From Buchnera aphidicola (Macrosiphoniella sanborni) (GTDB lineage: Bacteria; Pseudomonadota; Gammaproteobacteria; Enterobacterales; Enterobacteriaceae): DNA of 64,000 bases. Location of the stretch: assembly GCF_005080885.1 (NCBI RefSeq), contig NZ_CP034864.1:395282-459281 (forward strand), read 5' to 3'. The notes beneath the pieces are model-generated. The model was not told where the DNA came from, searched no databases, and saw only the letters and a program-made list of their open reading frames with translations. The number at the start of each line of letters is the position of its first letter. The first letter of the stretch is position 1. Positions 11,028-21,616 of the stretch are shown piece by piece. Position numbers and translations under genes: made by a program.

Positions 11028-11056
11028 ATTATAAAATTAGCTAACTAATACGTTAA
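11028..11056 (-). promoter_or_regulatory. Candidate sigma70 promoter for the nusA operon
   Basis: On the minus strand TTAACG (11056-11051) is followed after exactly 17 bp by a perfect TATAAT (11033-11028). The predicted start would leave a leader of about 70 nt before nusA. In DNA this AT-rich such matches arise by chance; the position right after a terminator supports it. Confidence 0.45.
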
Positions 11057-11140
11057 ATTTACAAAATAAAAGTTGCATAATTAATTATTACTTAATATTT
11101 AAAGATTGATAAAGATATATAATTTAGAATAAATACTCTA

Positions 11141-11167
11141 ATAAAAAACCCCGAAAATTCGGGGTTT
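11141..11167 (-). terminator. Terminator of the secG/tRNA-Leu transcript
   Basis: Stem AAACCCCGA/TCGGGGTTT (11146-11154 and 11159-11167) with a run of six T following on the minus strand. It separates the glmM-secG-tRNA-Leu transcripts from the nusA operon. Confidence 0.88.
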
Positions 11168-11270
11168 GAGGTTCTATTACCCTATTTTAATTTTATTTTA
11201 ATAATTCTAATATCTTCAATAAGCATACAATAAACAAAAAAATATTTTTTTGATAAAATAATACTTTTAA

Positions 11271-11353
11271 TACCGAGAATGGGATTTGAACCCATACGCT
11301 TATTCAGCACTATCCCCTCAAGATAGCGTGTCTACCAATTTCACCATCTCGGT
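11271..11353 (-). tRNA. leuU: tRNA-Leu (anticodon GAG)
   Basis: An 83-nt class II tRNA with long variable arm. Acceptor ACCGAGA pairs fully with TCTCGGT; discriminator A; anticodon loop TTGAGGG between CTATC and GATAG gives anticodon GAG, reading CUC/CUU. The T arm contains GGGTTCAAATCCC. The CCA end is not encoded. E. coli has leuU at the same place, directly after secG. Confidence 0.97.
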
Positions 11354-11389
11354 AAACAATATAATAATTATCTTTATTTTTTTAAAATA

Positions 11390-11719
11390 TTAATGAGGTA
11401 TATGAGAATTTAATATTTTTTTATCTGAAGAATATTCTTTTATTATAGTTTTTTTCGTATTATCTTCTAAAAAAAAATCAGAATCAATTTTTCTATTCTT
11501 AATATTACATAAAATAATAGTTATCAATAAAAATAAACAAGAAAAAATTCTAATAATATTTATTATAAAACTATTTTTTTCAACATATCTTAAAGATTTA
11601 ACATTATTTTTGACATTAGAATAAATAGTATTATTCAGTCCTTTTTCTGGTTGTAACAAAATTAAAACAATTAAAGAAATAGAAATAAAAATAAAAAATA
11701 CTAAAAAAAATACATACAT
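11390..11719 (-). CDS. secG: Preprotein translocase subunit SecG
   Basis: SecG is the small integral subunit of the SecYEG channel that stimulates SecA-driven export. The 109-residue protein (E. coli 110) has a first membrane segment at about residues 2-22, the short cytoplasmic turn beginning LLQPEKG (LLQQGKG in the family), and a second membrane segment at about 52-72; the C-terminal tail is hydrophilic and Lys/Ser-rich instead of Pro/Ala-rich. The glycine-rich loop between the helices is largely replaced by Asn/Ser/Lys. It stands between glmM and tRNA-Leu as in E. coli. Confidence 0.93.
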   Translation of the reverse strand: MYVFFLVFFIFISISLIVLILLQPEKGLNNTIYSNVKNNVKSLRYVEKNSFIINIIRIFSCLFLLITIILCNIKNRKIDSDFFLEDNTKKTIIKEYSSDKKILNSHIPH

Positions 11720-12003
11720 AAAAAATAATTTCCTATTTTATAATATTTTATTATGTAATAAAATTGTTTGTAAAATTTGTATATTTTTTAAAAAAATATT
11801 TTATATAAAAATGTATATCTAAAAAACTATATAAATTATCTATTACATTAATAAAATAATTTTTTAAATAATATTAATTTAATAATTTTATCAAAACAAA
11901 CATCTATTGATATAATAATATCAAAAAAAGTAAATTTTATAAAATATTAATGACTATAACATATTAAAAAAATATTTTTATATAACAAATATTTTTAATA
12001 CTG

Positions 12004-13338
12004 TCACAGTAATTTAATCGTCTCAGAAATATATTGAGATAATTCATGCACTTTAGAATAATTCTCACCTTGTACCATAATTCTCACACATGGTTCTGTT
12101 CCAGATTCACGGATGGAAACAAGACTATTTTTTCCTAAAATATCTTGATATTTATTAAGAATATTTTTTATTTTTACATGTTGATAAAATTTTTTTTTAT
12201 TTTTTAAAGAGATATTTAACAAAACTTGGGGAAATAATTTTATTTCATGTGTTAAATGATATAAAGACGTATTATTATTAATCATGCTTAAAAATACTTG
12301 TAAACTTGCTATAATTCCATCTCCAGTAGAATGTTTATCTAATAAAATAATATGACCTGATTGTTCTCCTCCTAGTATCCATTTTTTTTCCTTCATCTTT
12401 TGATATATATTACGATCTCCTATTTTTGCTTGATAAAAAGGAATTCCTAATTTTTTTAAACTTAAAATTAGACCAATATTAGTCATTAAAGTTCCAACTA
12501 CACCACCTAATAATTGTTTATTTTTTAAATATTCTTTTGCAATAATATAAATTATTTGATCTCCATTTATTTGATTTCCTAAATGATCTATCATAATTAC
12601 TCGATCTCCATCACCATCAAATGCTAATCCAATATTAGCTTGTTCTAACAAAACCCTTTTTTTTAATTGTACAGTATTAGTTGATCCTGAATTTTCATTT
12701 ATATTCACTCCATTAGGATTAGCAGAAATTGTGATTACCTTCGCACCTAATTCTTGAAAAACTTTTGATGCTATATTAGATGTTGCACCATTCGCACAAT
12801 CTAAAACAATAGTGAAATATGATAAATTTATATTTTTAGGAAAAGTATTTTTACAAAAATTTATATATTGCCTTTCAGGATTAATTATATGTTGAGAAAA
12901 ACCAAAGTGATTAATATTCGAATAGCAAAAAGTATCATTTATATAATTTTCAATATTCAATTCAATTTTTTTAGTTAATTTAATTCCATTTTTATAAAAA
13001 ATTTTTATACCATTATCATAAAAAAGATTATGAGAAGCAGAAATTACAACACCACCAGAAGCATTAAAAAATCTTGTAAAATACGCAATCGCTGAAGTAG
13101 GGATGCACTCAGCTAATAAAGTAGACACTCCTGTAGATAAAATTCCGAATTCTACAATAGACTGTAACATAGATCCAGAAATGCGTGTATCTCTTCCTAT
13201 AATTATTTTTTTATTCTTATTTTTTCCCAACACTGTACCAATTGACCATCCTAAATTTAATAAAAAATTTGGTGTAATCGGATGATGTCCTACTTTTCCG
13301 CGAATTCCATCTGTTTTAAAATATTTTAAAAGAGTCAT
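12004..13338 (-). CDS. glmM: Phosphoglucosamine mutase
   Basis: GlmM converts glucosamine-6-phosphate to glucosamine-1-phosphate on the route to UDP-GlcNAc for peptidoglycan. The 444-residue protein (E. coli 445) has the phosphoserine Ser102 in SASHN, the metal-binding loop D241-G-D243-G-D245-R, the GEQSGH sugar-binding loop and the C-terminal RESGTEPCVR phosphate-binding motif. The residue after SASHN is Leu rather than the usual Pro. AGGGAT precedes the ATG. In E. coli folP lies between ftsH and glmM; here only a terminator and a short gap remain. Confidence 0.97.
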   Translation of the reverse strand: MTLLKYFKTDGIRGKVGHHPITPNFLLNLGWSIGTVLGKNKNKKIIIGRDTRISGSMLQSIVEFGILSTGVSTLLAECIPTSAIAYFTRFFNASGGVVISASHNLFYDNGIKIFYKNGIKLTKKIELNIENYINDTFCYSNINHFGFSQHIINPERQYINFCKNTFPKNINLSYFTIVLDCANGATSNIASKVFQELGAKVITISANPNGVNINENSGSTNTVQLKKRVLLEQANIGLAFDGDGDRVIMIDHLGNQINGDQIIYIIAKEYLKNKQLLGGVVGTLMTNIGLILSLKKLGIPFYQAKIGDRNIYQKMKEKKWILGGEQSGHIILLDKHSTGDGIIASLQVFLSMINNNTSLYHLTHEIKLFPQVLLNISLKNKKKFYQHVKIKNILNKYQDILGKNSLVSIRESGTEPCVRIMVQGENYSKVHELSQYISETIKLL

Positions 13339-13390
13339 GACTATTTATCCCTGTATCATTATTAAAAATATTTTTATATTAGTTTAATAT

Positions 13391-13432
13391 TAAAAACAAG
13401 ATGAAGTTATAATACCTTTGTCACTTCATCTT
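13391..13432 (-). terminator. Terminator of the rlmE-ftsH transcript
   Basis: A perfect 10-bp stem AAGATGAAGT (13398-13407) with ACTTCATCTT (13423-13432), 15-nt loop; on the minus strand it is followed by GTTTTTA. It lies downstream of ftsH and upstream of glmM, in the place vacated by folP. Confidence 0.8.
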
Positions 13433-13529
13433 ATTTTAAGATATTTTCAATGAAAGAATACTAAACATTAAAAAATAAATATTTTTAAAAATATTTATAT
13501 AAAATATATTTATATTTCTCAATTAAAAA

Positions 13530-15374
13530 CTATTTATTAATTTCTGTCTCAATCCATCCTATAGGTTTACGGACTTCTCTTCTTTCCATTAAATCATCTA
13601 TTTGAAATGCATCAATTGTTTCATATTTTATTAATGCTTCTTTCATTGCATGTAATATGTCAATATTTTCATTTAAAATATTTCGTGCTCTTTTATAATT
13701 TACTTCAATTAATAGTTTAACTTCTTCATCAATAATTCTAGCTGTTTCATCTGACATATGTTTTGCTTTAGCTACAGAACGACCTAAAAATATTTCTCCT
13801 TCCTCTTCTGCATATAATAAAGGCCCTAACTTTTCTGAAAACCCCCATTGTGTTACCATATTTCGTGCTAAACTAGTAGCAACTTTAATATCATTATAAG
13901 CCCCAGTAGATACATTTTTAGAACCATAAATAATTTCTTCAGCTAAACGACCACCGTATAAAGTAGATATTTGACTTTCTAATTTTTGACGACTAATACT
14001 TAATGTATCTGATTCAGGTAAAAAAAACGTGACACCTAATGCACGGCCCCTTGGAATAATAGTTACTTTATGTGCAGGGTCATGATCGGGAACTAGTCTT
14101 CCAATAATAACATGTCCAGCTTCGTGATATGCTGTTGATTCTTTTTGAAATTCACTCATAACCATTGATCTGCGTTCAGAACCCATCATCATTTTATCTT
14201 TAGCTTTTTCAAATTCCAACATAGAGACTACACGATGATCAAGTCTAGCTGCAAAAAGAGCAGCTTCGTTCACTAAATTGGCTAAGTCAGCACCTGAAAA
14301 ACCAGGTGTACCACGAGCGATAATCATAGGGTCAACATCTTTAGATAAAGGTACTTTTCTCATATGTACTTTTAAAATTTGTTCTCTTCCACGAATATCT
14401 GGAAGAGGAACAATCACTTGACGATCAAAACGACCTGGGCGTAAAAGAGCTGGATCTAAAACATCAGGTCGATTAGTAGCAGCTATTAAAATAATACCTT
14501 CATTCCCATCAAAACCGTCCATTTCTACTAACATTTGATTTAATGTTTGCTCTCTTTCATCATGACCACCACCTAATCCTGCTCCTCTTTGACGACCTAC
14601 TGCATCAATTTCATCAATAAAAATTATACATGGTGCAGATTTTCTAGAATGTTCAAACATATCTCTAACTCTAGAAGCACCAACACCTACAAACATTTCA
14701 ACAAAATCAGAACCAGAAATCGTAAAAAAGGGAACTTTAGCTTCTCCAGCTATTGCTTTAGCAAGTAATGTTTTACCAGTACCAGGTGGACCAACCATTA
14801 ACACACCTTTAGGGATTTTTCCTCCTAATTTTTGAAAACGACTAGGTTCTTTAAGATATTCAACTAATTCACTAACTTCTTCTTTTGCTTCATCACATCC
14901 AGCAACGTCTGCAAAAGTAGTTTGAATTTGATTTTCTGATAGCATTCGTGCTTTGCTTTTTCCAAACGACATTGCACCTTTTCCACCACCTATTTGCATT
15001 TGACGCATAAAAAAAATCCATACCCCAATTAACAATAACATAGGAAACCAAGAAATAAAAATTGAGATAAGAAGACTAGGTTCCTCTGGAATTGCTCCAA
15101 TAATTTTGACTTTTTTTGTTAAAAGATTATCTAAAAGTTTAGGATCATTAATGGGAATATAGGTAGTATATTTACTACTATCTTTCTTTATAACACTAAT
15201 CATACGTCCATTAATATATGCTTCACGAACTTGATCTTGATTCACTTCGGATAAAAAAGTTGAATAATCAACTTTGTGATTATTTACATCGTTAGTATTG
15301 AAATTCTGAAAAACAGACATTAATACAATTGTGATAACTAACCAGAAGATCAGATTTTTAACCATGTCACTCAA
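13530..15374 (-). CDS. ftsH: ATP-dependent zinc metalloprotease FtsH
   Basis: FtsH is the membrane-anchored AAA+ protease that removes unassembled membrane proteins and regulatory proteins. The 614-residue protein has two membrane segments (about 7-24 and 102-123) flanking a periplasmic domain, Walker A GPPGTGKT at 195-202, Walker [10 protein letters not shown] near 250-258, the SRH motif with PGRFDR at 313-318, and zinc-binding HEAGH at 417-421. The C-terminal tail is about 30 residues shorter than in E. coli. The TTG at 15374 has GAGG 8 nt upstream; an ATG three codons later is the alternative. rlmE precedes it by 51 bp. Confidence 0.98.
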   Translation of the reverse strand: MSDMVKNLIFWLVITIVLMSVFQNFNTNDVNNHKVDYSTFLSEVNQDQVREAYINGRMISVIKKDSSKYTTYIPINDPKLLDNLLTKKVKIIGAIPEEPSLLISIFISWFPMLLLIGVWIFFMRQMQIGGGKGAMSFGKSKARMLSENQIQTTFADVAGCDEAKEEVSELVEYLKEPSRFQKLGGKIPKGVLMVGPPGTGKTLLAKAIAGEAKVPFFTISGSDFVEMFVGVGASRVRDMFEHSRKSAPCIIFIDEIDAVGRQRGAGLGGGHDEREQTLNQMLVEMDGFDGNEGIILIAATNRPDVLDPALLRPGRFDRQVIVPLPDIRGREQILKVHMRKVPLSKDVDPMIIARGTPGFSGADLANLVNEAALFAARLDHRVVSMLEFEKAKDKMMMGSERRSMVMSEFQKESTAYHEAGHVIIGRLVPDHDPAHKVTIIPRGRALGVTFFLPESDTLSISRQKLESQISTLYGGRLAEEIIYGSKNVSTGAYNDIKVATSLARNMVTQWGFSEKLGPLLYAEEEGEIFLGRSVAKAKHMSDETARIIDEEVKLLIEVNYKRARNILNENIDILHAMKEALIKYETIDAFQIDDLMERREVRKPIGWIETEINK

Positions 15375-15425
15375 AGGAACAACCTCTCATTCAATCTATA
15401 TTTAAAAAACAACACAGATATTATA

Positions 15426-16046
15426 TCATCTGGTCGCTATAATGAAGATTTCTCGAGATCTTGTTCGAGAAGTTTTAGGTTTACAGATTTTCACTTTTTT
15501 AAAAAATATCTTAATCTCTTGATATAATTCGTTAAAACCTTCCCCTTGAAATGATTTTAATAAAAATATACCATTTCTGGATAAAACATCATTTGATATT
15601 TTTAATGCTAACCTAGACAATTCAATAATACGAGGCATATCAATAGAACAATGTCCTGTTATATTTGGAGCCATATCTGACATCACTAAATTAAAAGTAA
15701 TATTTTTAAAAGAATCTAGCATGTTATTTAATATTTTTTGATTACGAAAATCTCCTTGAAAAATATTAACACCTGTGATTGGTTTTATAGGTAAGATGTC
15801 ACATGCTATAACAGAACCTGTTGTTCCTATCTTTTTCACGGCATATTGAGACCAACTTCCAGGAGCAGCACCTAAATCAATAATATTCATACCAGTTTTA
15901 AATAATTTATTATTTTTATCTAGTTGTTCTAATTTAAACCAAGCTCTTGAACGTATATTATTTTTTTTTGCTTCTTTAACATATGGATCAGTCAAATGTT
16001 CTAAAAGCCAATGACGAGAACTTTTTCTTTTTTTTTTAGAAATCAT
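15426..16046 (-). CDS. rlmE: 23S rRNA (U2552-2'-O)-methyltransferase
   Basis: RlmE (FtsJ/RrmJ) methylates the ribose of U2552 in the A loop of 23S rRNA late in 50S assembly. The 206-residue protein (E. coli 209) keeps the catalytic tetrad at identical positions: Lys38 (AWFKLE), Asp124 (SDMAPN), Lys164 and Glu199, with the SAM-binding DLGAAPGSWSQ at about 57-67. It is immediately upstream of ftsH, the heat-shock operon arrangement of E. coli; I did not see a convincing sigma32 promoter in the 86 bp before it. Confidence 0.97.
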   Translation of the reverse strand: MISKKKRKSSRHWLLEHLTDPYVKEAKKNNIRSRAWFKLEQLDKNNKLFKTGMNIIDLGAAPGSWSQYAVKKIGTTGSVIACDILPIKPITGVNIFQGDFRNQKILNNMLDSFKNITFNLVMSDMAPNITGHCSIDMPRIIELSRLALKISNDVLSRNGIFLLKSFQGEGFNELYQEIKIFFKKVKICKPKTSRTRSREIFIIATR

Positions 16047-16132
16047 ATTTGCACTAGTTTGATTTTATTATTGAATTGATGTTTTTTATAAAATTAAATA
16101 AAACAAATATTTGTATTTTTCATTTATTCATA

Positions 16133-16612
16133 CTATATATGATCAATTTTTAAAATCTTATATTCAACATTTCCACCAGGTGTAGAAATATTCTCAATAT
16201 CACCAATTTTTTTCCCAATAAGACCCCTTGAGATTGGAGAATTAATAGAAATTAAATTTTTTTTAAAATCAGATTCATCATCTCCTACAATTTTATATGT
16301 AAATATTTCATTGCTGTTTATATTTAAAATTGTAACAGTAGTACCAAAAATCACTCGACCAGTATTAGATATTTTTTTTATGTCGATAATTTGAGAATTA
16401 GATAATTTTAACTCAATTTCTTTAATTCTTCCTTCACAAAAACTTTGTTCTTCACGAGCTGAATGATATTCAGCATTTTCTTTTAAATCACCATGTTCTC
16501 TAGCTTCTACTATTGCTTGAATAATACGGGGACGTTTTATCGTTTTTAATATTTTTAGTTCTTGAAGAAGTTTTTCTGCACCTCGCACAGTCATGGGGAT
16601 TAAATTAATCAT
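16133..16612 (-). CDS. greA: Transcription elongation factor GreA
   Basis: GreA enters the secondary channel of RNA polymerase and stimulates cleavage of backtracked RNA. The 159-residue protein (E. coli 158) has the N-terminal coiled coil with the acidic tip residues Asp42 and Glu45 in the conserved [10 protein letters not shown], then the C-terminal globular domain with [25 protein letters not shown] and TPGGNVEY. It is divergent from ibaG; yhbY, its E. coli neighbour on the rlmE side, is absent. Confidence 0.97.
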   Translation of the reverse strand: MINLIPMTVRGAEKLLQELKILKTIKRPRIIQAIVEAREHGDLKENAEYHSAREEQSFCEGRIKEIELKLSNSQIIDIKKISNTGRVIFGTTVTILNINSNEIFTYKIVGDDESDFKKNLISINSPISRGLIGKKIGDIENISTPGGNVEYKILKIDHI

Positions 16613-16702
16613 AATACAAATACTCCTTTTCTACTGATACAATATTTTCAAACAACTTATAAAAAATACTTTTTAAAATTTTTAAACCTGTTAAATTATA
16701 AT

Positions 16703-16755
16703 AAGTATTAAAAATAACTAAGTATTAAAAATAACTATAAGTATTAAAAATAACT
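16703..16755. repeat. 17-bp tandem repeat, three copies
   Basis: AAGTATTAAAAATAACT occurs identically at 16703-16719, 16720-16736 and 16739-16755; the second and third are separated by AT. It is directly followed by a related 15-bp duplication. Confidence 0.95.
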
Positions 16756-16786
16756 AAAAGATAACTATATAAAAAGATAACTATAT
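16756..16786. repeat. 15-bp tandem repeat, two copies
   Basis: AAAAGATAACTATAT occurs at 16756-16770 and 16772-16786. It shares the core ATAACTA with the preceding 17-bp array, so the two probably arose by successive slippage. Confidence 0.93.
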
Positions 16787-17115
16787 ATAATAACATTATA
16801 TTTTTTTAAATATGATATGTATCGTATATTATATTTTTATATTTTTGAAGTGAGATATTAAAGATAGCATTTTGTATTAAAAATATTTATTTAATAGAAT
16901 TTTATAGATTATGAAAATATTTTTAAAATATACTTATCTATTTTAAATTAAACAATACAATTTATCAAAATTTTAACAATTTAGATTCACTATTTTGAAC
17001 TTTTACAATTAAAATATTAATAACCTCATGTTATTTATCATCATGAAATTCCATAACATCAATATTAAAAAATCATTTATATTAAAAAAGACTAAAATCA
17101 CAAGCAGATTTCAAA

Positions 17116-17358
17116 ATGGATAATAAACAAATCAAATCATTACTCATAAAACAATTAGATTTAACAAAAATATACGTTACAGGAGACAATCAACATGTTC
17201 AAATCATTGCTATTGGAAAAATATTTAAAGGATTCAGTTCAGTAAAACGACAACAAATAGTTTATGCACCTTTAATTCCAATGATTACAGAAAAACATAT
17301 TCATGCAGTATCTATTACTTCTTATACAGACGAAGAATGGGAAAAAATAAAAAATTAA
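17116..17358 (+). CDS. ibaG: BolA-family protein IbaG
   Basis: IbaG is a small BolA-fold protein that works with monothiol glutaredoxin in iron-sulfur metabolism and has been linked to acid stress. The 80-residue product (E. coli 84) shows HVQIIAIGKIF in the central strands, the helix-turn region SSVKRQQIVYAPL and the conserved ligand His in HIHAVSI, ending soon after the TDEEW segment. It is 41 bp upstream of murA as in E. coli and probably shares its transcript. Confidence 0.92.
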   Translation: MDNKQIKSLLIKQLDLTKIYVTGDNQHVQIIAIGKIFKGFSSVKRQQIVYAPLIPMITEKHIHAVSITSYTDEEWEKIKN

Positions 17359-17399
17359 TAATTATTATTCAAAAAAATATAATAGAGATTTATTAATAC

Positions 17400-18650
17400 A
17401 TGAATAAATTATGCATACAAGGAAATAAACACTTAAATGGTAATGTAATTATTTCTGGATCAAAAAATGCAGCATTACCAATTTTATTTATGACTATATT
17501 AACAGAAGAAAAAATTAAAATTAGTAATGTACCTAATTTAACTGATATTCAAATAGCTCTAAAATTACTTATACATCTAGGGGCTAAAATAAAAAAAGAT
17601 AAAATACTTCACATTGATACAAGTTCAATAAATATTTTTTGTGCACCATATTATTTAATTAATAAAATTAGAGCATCAATTTGGACTCTAGGTCCTCTTT
17701 TAGCACGTTTTAGAAAAGCTAAAATATTTTTACCCGGCGGATGTAAAATAGGTAGTAGACCAATAGATTTACATATACATGGTTTAACTCAATTAGGTGC
17801 AACTATTAATATAAATAAAAATTATATTAATGCTCATGTTAAAGGACGTTTTCAGGGAAAATATATTTTTATGGAAAAAATTAGTGTAGGCGCTACTATT
17901 ACAATAATGAGTGCTGCTACATTAGCTGAAGGTTTAACTATTATTGATAATGCAGCTTGCGAACCAGAAATTATTGATACTGCAAAATTTTTAAATTCTA
18001 TAGGTGCCAATATCACTGGTGCAGGTAGTAAAAAAATATATATTCACGGTGTATTAAAGTTAAAAGGTGGGACACACAAAATTATTCCAGATAGAATTGA
18101 AACAGGAACATTTTTAATAGGAGCGACAATTTCAAAAGGTTATATTATTTGTCATAAAACAGAACCTAAACATTTAACAAATGTATTAATTCATTTGAGT
18201 AAATCTGGAGCTAAAATTACAACAGGAAAAGATTGGATTAAATTAGATATGAGAGGAAAACGTCCAAAATCTTTAAATATTAAAACTGCTCCATATCCAG
18301 GATTACCAACAGATATGCAATCTCAATTTACATTATTGAATATAATTTCTACCGGTGTTGGTAGCATCACTGAAACTATTTTTGAAAATCGATTTATTTA
18401 TGCTTCTGAATTAATTAAAATGGGTGCTAAAATAAAAATTAAAAATAATACTATTACATCTTTTGGTATACCGAAATTAATATCTTCTGATGTTTTGTGT
18501 AGCGATTTACGGGGATCAGCTACATTAATATTAGCAAGCTGTATTGCTATAGGTGTAACAATAGTTAATCATGCTCATCATCTTTTTAGAGGATACGATT
18601 CATTTCCTGATAAATTAAATAAATTAGGAGCTGATATAAAAATTATATAA
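17400..18650 (+). CDS. murA: UDP-N-acetylglucosamine 1-carboxyvinyltransferase
   Basis: MurA transfers enolpyruvate from PEP to UDP-GlcNAc, the first committed step of peptidoglycan synthesis. The 416-residue protein (E. coli 419) has the substrate-binding SKNAALPI near 21-28, the catalytic-loop Cys115 in PGGCKIGSRPIDLH, and the later PDRIETGTFL and DLRGSATLILA blocks. Cys115 implies the normal fosfomycin-sensitive enzyme type. The gene follows ibaG and precedes rplU; ispB, which lies between them in E. coli, is not here. Confidence 0.98.
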   Translation: MNKLCIQGNKHLNGNVIISGSKNAALPILFMTILTEEKIKISNVPNLTDIQIALKLLIHLGAKIKKDKILHIDTSSINIFCAPYYLINKIRASIWTLGPLLARFRKAKIFLPGGCKIGSRPIDLHIHGLTQLGATININKNYINAHVKGRFQGKYIFMEKISVGATITIMSAATLAEGLTIIDNAACEPEIIDTAKFLNSIGANITGAGSKKIYIHGVLKLKGGTHKIIPDRIETGTFLIGATISKGYIICHKTEPKHLTNVLIHLSKSGAKITTGKDWIKLDMRGKRPKSLNIKTAPYPGLPTDMQSQFTLLNIISTGVGSITETIFENRFIYASELIKMGAKIKIKNNTITSFGIPKLISSDVLCSDLRGSATLILASCIAIGVTIVNHAHHLFRGYDSFPDKLNKLGADIKII

Positions 18651-18694
18651 GTATCATATTTTGTAAAATTTAAAATAATATAACTGGAGTTTTT

Positions 18695-19012
18695 ATGTAT
18701 GCAGTTTTTATAAGTGGTGGAAAACAATACAAAGCAATTAAAAATAAAATTGTTAGATTAGAAAAATTAAACTATCCAGTTGGCACAACTATAGAATTTA
18801 AGAAAATTTTAATGATCTCTCAAAATAATTCTGTAATAATTGGAGAACCTTTTGTTAAAGATCAAATAATAAAAGCAAATATCAAACATCACGGTCGTTT
18901 TAAAAAAATTAAAATTATAAAATTTAATCGCCGTAAACACTATAAAAAACAACAAGGTCATCGTCAATATTTTACTGATGTAAAAATTATAGATATTAAT
19001 AATATCACATAA
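18695..19012 (+). CDS. rplU: 50S ribosomal protein L21
   Basis: L21 binds 23S rRNA in the large subunit. The 105-residue protein (E. coli 103) has [13 protein letters not shown] at the N terminus and the conserved [19 protein letters not shown] near the C terminus, ending TDVKI. A GGAG Shine-Dalgarno lies just before the ATG. It is 11 bp upstream of rpmA, the universal rplU-rpmA pair. Confidence 0.98.
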   Translation: MYAVFISGGKQYKAIKNKIVRLEKLNYPVGTTIEFKKILMISQNNSVIIGEPFVKDQIIKANIKHHGRFKKIKIIKFNRRKHYKKQQGHRQYFTDVKIIDINNIT

Positions 19013-19023
19013 GGAATTTTAAA

Positions 19024-19278
19024 ATGGCACATAAAAAAGCAGGTGGATCAACTAGAAATGGGAGAGATTCTAATGCTCAAAGACTCGGTGTAAAATGTTT
19101 TGGAGGTCAACTCATTTCTTCAGGAAGTATTATTGTTAAACAACGTGGTACAAAATTTCATCCAGGAAAAAATGTAGGTTGTGCAAAAGACCATACAATT
19201 TTTGCTACTGTAACAGGAAAAGTGGAATTTAAAAAAAAAGGATTAAAAAAAAGAACATTTATAAATGTTATAAATTAA
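19024..19278 (+). CDS. rpmA: 50S ribosomal protein L27
   Basis: L27 reaches the peptidyl-transferase centre with its N-terminal tail. The 84-residue protein (E. coli 85) begins [16 protein letters not shown] and contains [10 protein letters not shown] and [19 protein letters not shown]. The 3' part contains an A9 run at 19231-19239 coding for lysines. It ends the rplU-rpmA transcript, followed by a terminator; yhbE, which separates it from obgE in E. coli, is lost. Confidence 0.98.
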   Translation: MAHKKAGGSTRNGRDSNAQRLGVKCFGGQLISSGSIIVKQRGTKFHPGKNVGCAKDHTIFATVTGKVEFKKKGLKKRTFINVIN

Positions 19279-19300
19279 ATAATATATAATTTTTTATACC

Positions 19301-19330
19301 AACCCCTTTTCTAGGGGTTATCTCTTTTAT
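19301..19330 (+). terminator. Terminator of rplU-rpmA
   Basis: Stem AACCCCT/AGGGGTT (19301-19307 and 19313-19319) with a TTTCT loop, followed by ATCTCTTTTAT. It lies 22 bp after the rpmA stop codon. Confidence 0.82.
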
Positions 19331-19395
19331 AATAATTTTTTAAAAACTACCTGAATATTAATAATAAAAATATTAATATTAAATATTCTTATTAA

Positions 19396-20453
<1,058 letters not shown>

Positions 20454-20482
20454 CTTGAATGTAAACACCATATTTTTAAATT

Positions 20483-20875
20483 TTAACGTTTAGAAAATTG
20501 TGGACGTTTTCTAGATTTTCTAAAACCTACTTTTTTACGTTCTACTTGACGTGAATCACGTGTTACAAAACCAGATTTTCTTAATTCAAAGCGAAATAAT
20601 GGATTATATTTAATTAAAGCACGAGTAATACCTTGACGAATAGCACCTGCTTGACCTGAAATACCTCCACCTTTTACTGTAATATAAATATTAAATTTAT
20701 CTGTCATATCAACTAAATCTAACGGTTGACGAACAATCATACAAGAAGTTTTACGACCAAAATAGTCATTTAAAGAACGTTTATTAATAAAAATCTCTCC
20801 ATTACCAGATCTTAAAAATACTCTTGCAGAAGAACTTTTTCGACGACCAGTGCCATAATTTTCATTAGCAATCAT
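20483..20875 (-). CDS. rpsI: 30S ribosomal protein S9
   Basis: S9 binds the 3' domain of 16S rRNA; its C-terminal tail reaches the P-site tRNA. The protein has 130 residues, the E. coli length, with [35 protein letters not shown] and the basic C terminus ending RPQFSKR. It follows rplM by 17 bp in the usual rplM-rpsI operon. Confidence 0.98.
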   Translation of the reverse strand: MIANENYGTGRRKSSSARVFLRSGNGEIFINKRSLNDYFGRKTSCMIVRQPLDLVDMTDKFNIYITVKGGGISGQAGAIRQGITRALIKYNPLFRFELRKSGFVTRDSRQVERKKVGFRKSRKRPQFSKR

Positions 20876-20892
20876 TGATTTTTTTATACCTT

Positions 20893-21324
20893 TTATAAAA
20901 TATTTAATAATTTAGGACATTGAGCAATATGATTATGGGTTTCATCAGAAAATACTTTTAATTTTTTAAACATAGCACGTCCTAAAGGACCTTTAGGTAA
21001 CATACCTTTTACAGCATTTTTTATTATTCTCTCTGGATGTGATGCTATTATTTCTTCAAATCTAGCTTGCTTGATACCACCAACATAACCTGTATGATGA
21101 TAGTATATTTTATTAATCTTTTTTTTTCCTGTAACTAATATTTTTGAAGCATTTATAACAATAATATAATCACCAGTATCAAGATACGGGGTATATTCAG
21201 TTTTATATTTCCCCCTTAAATAAGATGATAAGACACTTGCTAACCTACCCAATATTTTATTAGTAGCATCGACATAGTACCAATTTCTTTTAATATCATT
21301 TAATTTTATTGAAAATGTTTTCAT
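20893..21324 (-). CDS. rplM: 50S ribosomal protein L13
   Basis: L13 is an early-assembly protein of the large subunit. The 143-residue protein (E. coli 142) contains [17 protein letters not shown], the [16 protein letters not shown] segment, the [13 protein letters not shown] loop and [25 protein letters not shown] Shine-Dalgarno-like sequence precedes the ATG. It heads the rplM-rpsI transcript. Confidence 0.98.
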   Translation of the reverse strand: MKTFSIKLNDIKRNWYYVDATNKILGRLASVLSSYLRGKYKTEYTPYLDTGDYIIVINASKILVTGKKKINKIYYHHTGYVGGIKQARFEEIIASHPERIIKNAVKGMLPKGPLGRAMFKKLKVFSDETHNHIAQCPKLLNIL

Positions 21325-21428
21325 ATCAAACTCACTTAAATATAATTTATATAGAAAATAATACTATCATTGAAATTAATAAGATATAGTAAATATATTT
21401 TACTAAAAATTTTTTAGAATATTTCTAT

Positions 21429-21480
21429 AGTTTTATTAATAAAATAAGTTTTATTAATAAAATATATAGAAAATATATAG
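21429..21480. repeat. Two overlapping tandem duplications before pheA
   Basis: An 18-bp unit (AGTTTTATTAATAAAATA) is duplicated at 21429-21446 and 21447-21464; each copy contains the palindrome TTTTATTAATAAAA. An 11-bp unit (AAAATATATAG) is duplicated at 21459-21469 and 21470-21480, overlapping the end of the first pair. They lie in the 292-bp divergent gap between rplM and pheA, which otherwise shows no leader peptide. Confidence 0.92.
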
Positions 21481-21616
21481 TATTAGTAAAATTCACTTTA
21501 TTACGTTAACTATATTTCCAAAGAAATTATATATACTTTATTATATATTAATTAAAATTTTCATAAAAAAATTATTTTATATATTTAATACACTATTATT
21601 TTATAGGTAATAGATT

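Larger units (their letters stand above)
10950..11270. other. Gap between tRNA-Leu(GAG) and nusA
   Basis: About 320 bp without a gene, occupying the place of metY and rimP of the E. coli operon, neither of which leaves a visible trace. It holds a strong minus-strand terminator (11141-11167) and, closer to nusA, a promoter-like sequence (11028-11056), so nusA transcription probably starts here. Confidence 0.7.
16613..17115. other. Divergent gap between greA and ibaG with short tandem repeats
   Basis: About 500 bp without a gene between divergently read greA and ibaG. The greA-proximal third contains a compound tandem repeat (16703-16786). The ibaG-proximal part contains a small inverted repeat ATGTTAT (17028-17034)/ATAACAT (17053-17059). 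The mla genes that precede ibaG in E. coli are gone without visible remnants. Confidence 0.65.

Noticed and set aside
21481-21616. A pheL-type leader peptide and attenuator before pheA
   Set aside because: No short ORF with repeated Phe codons and no terminator/antiterminator stems are visible.
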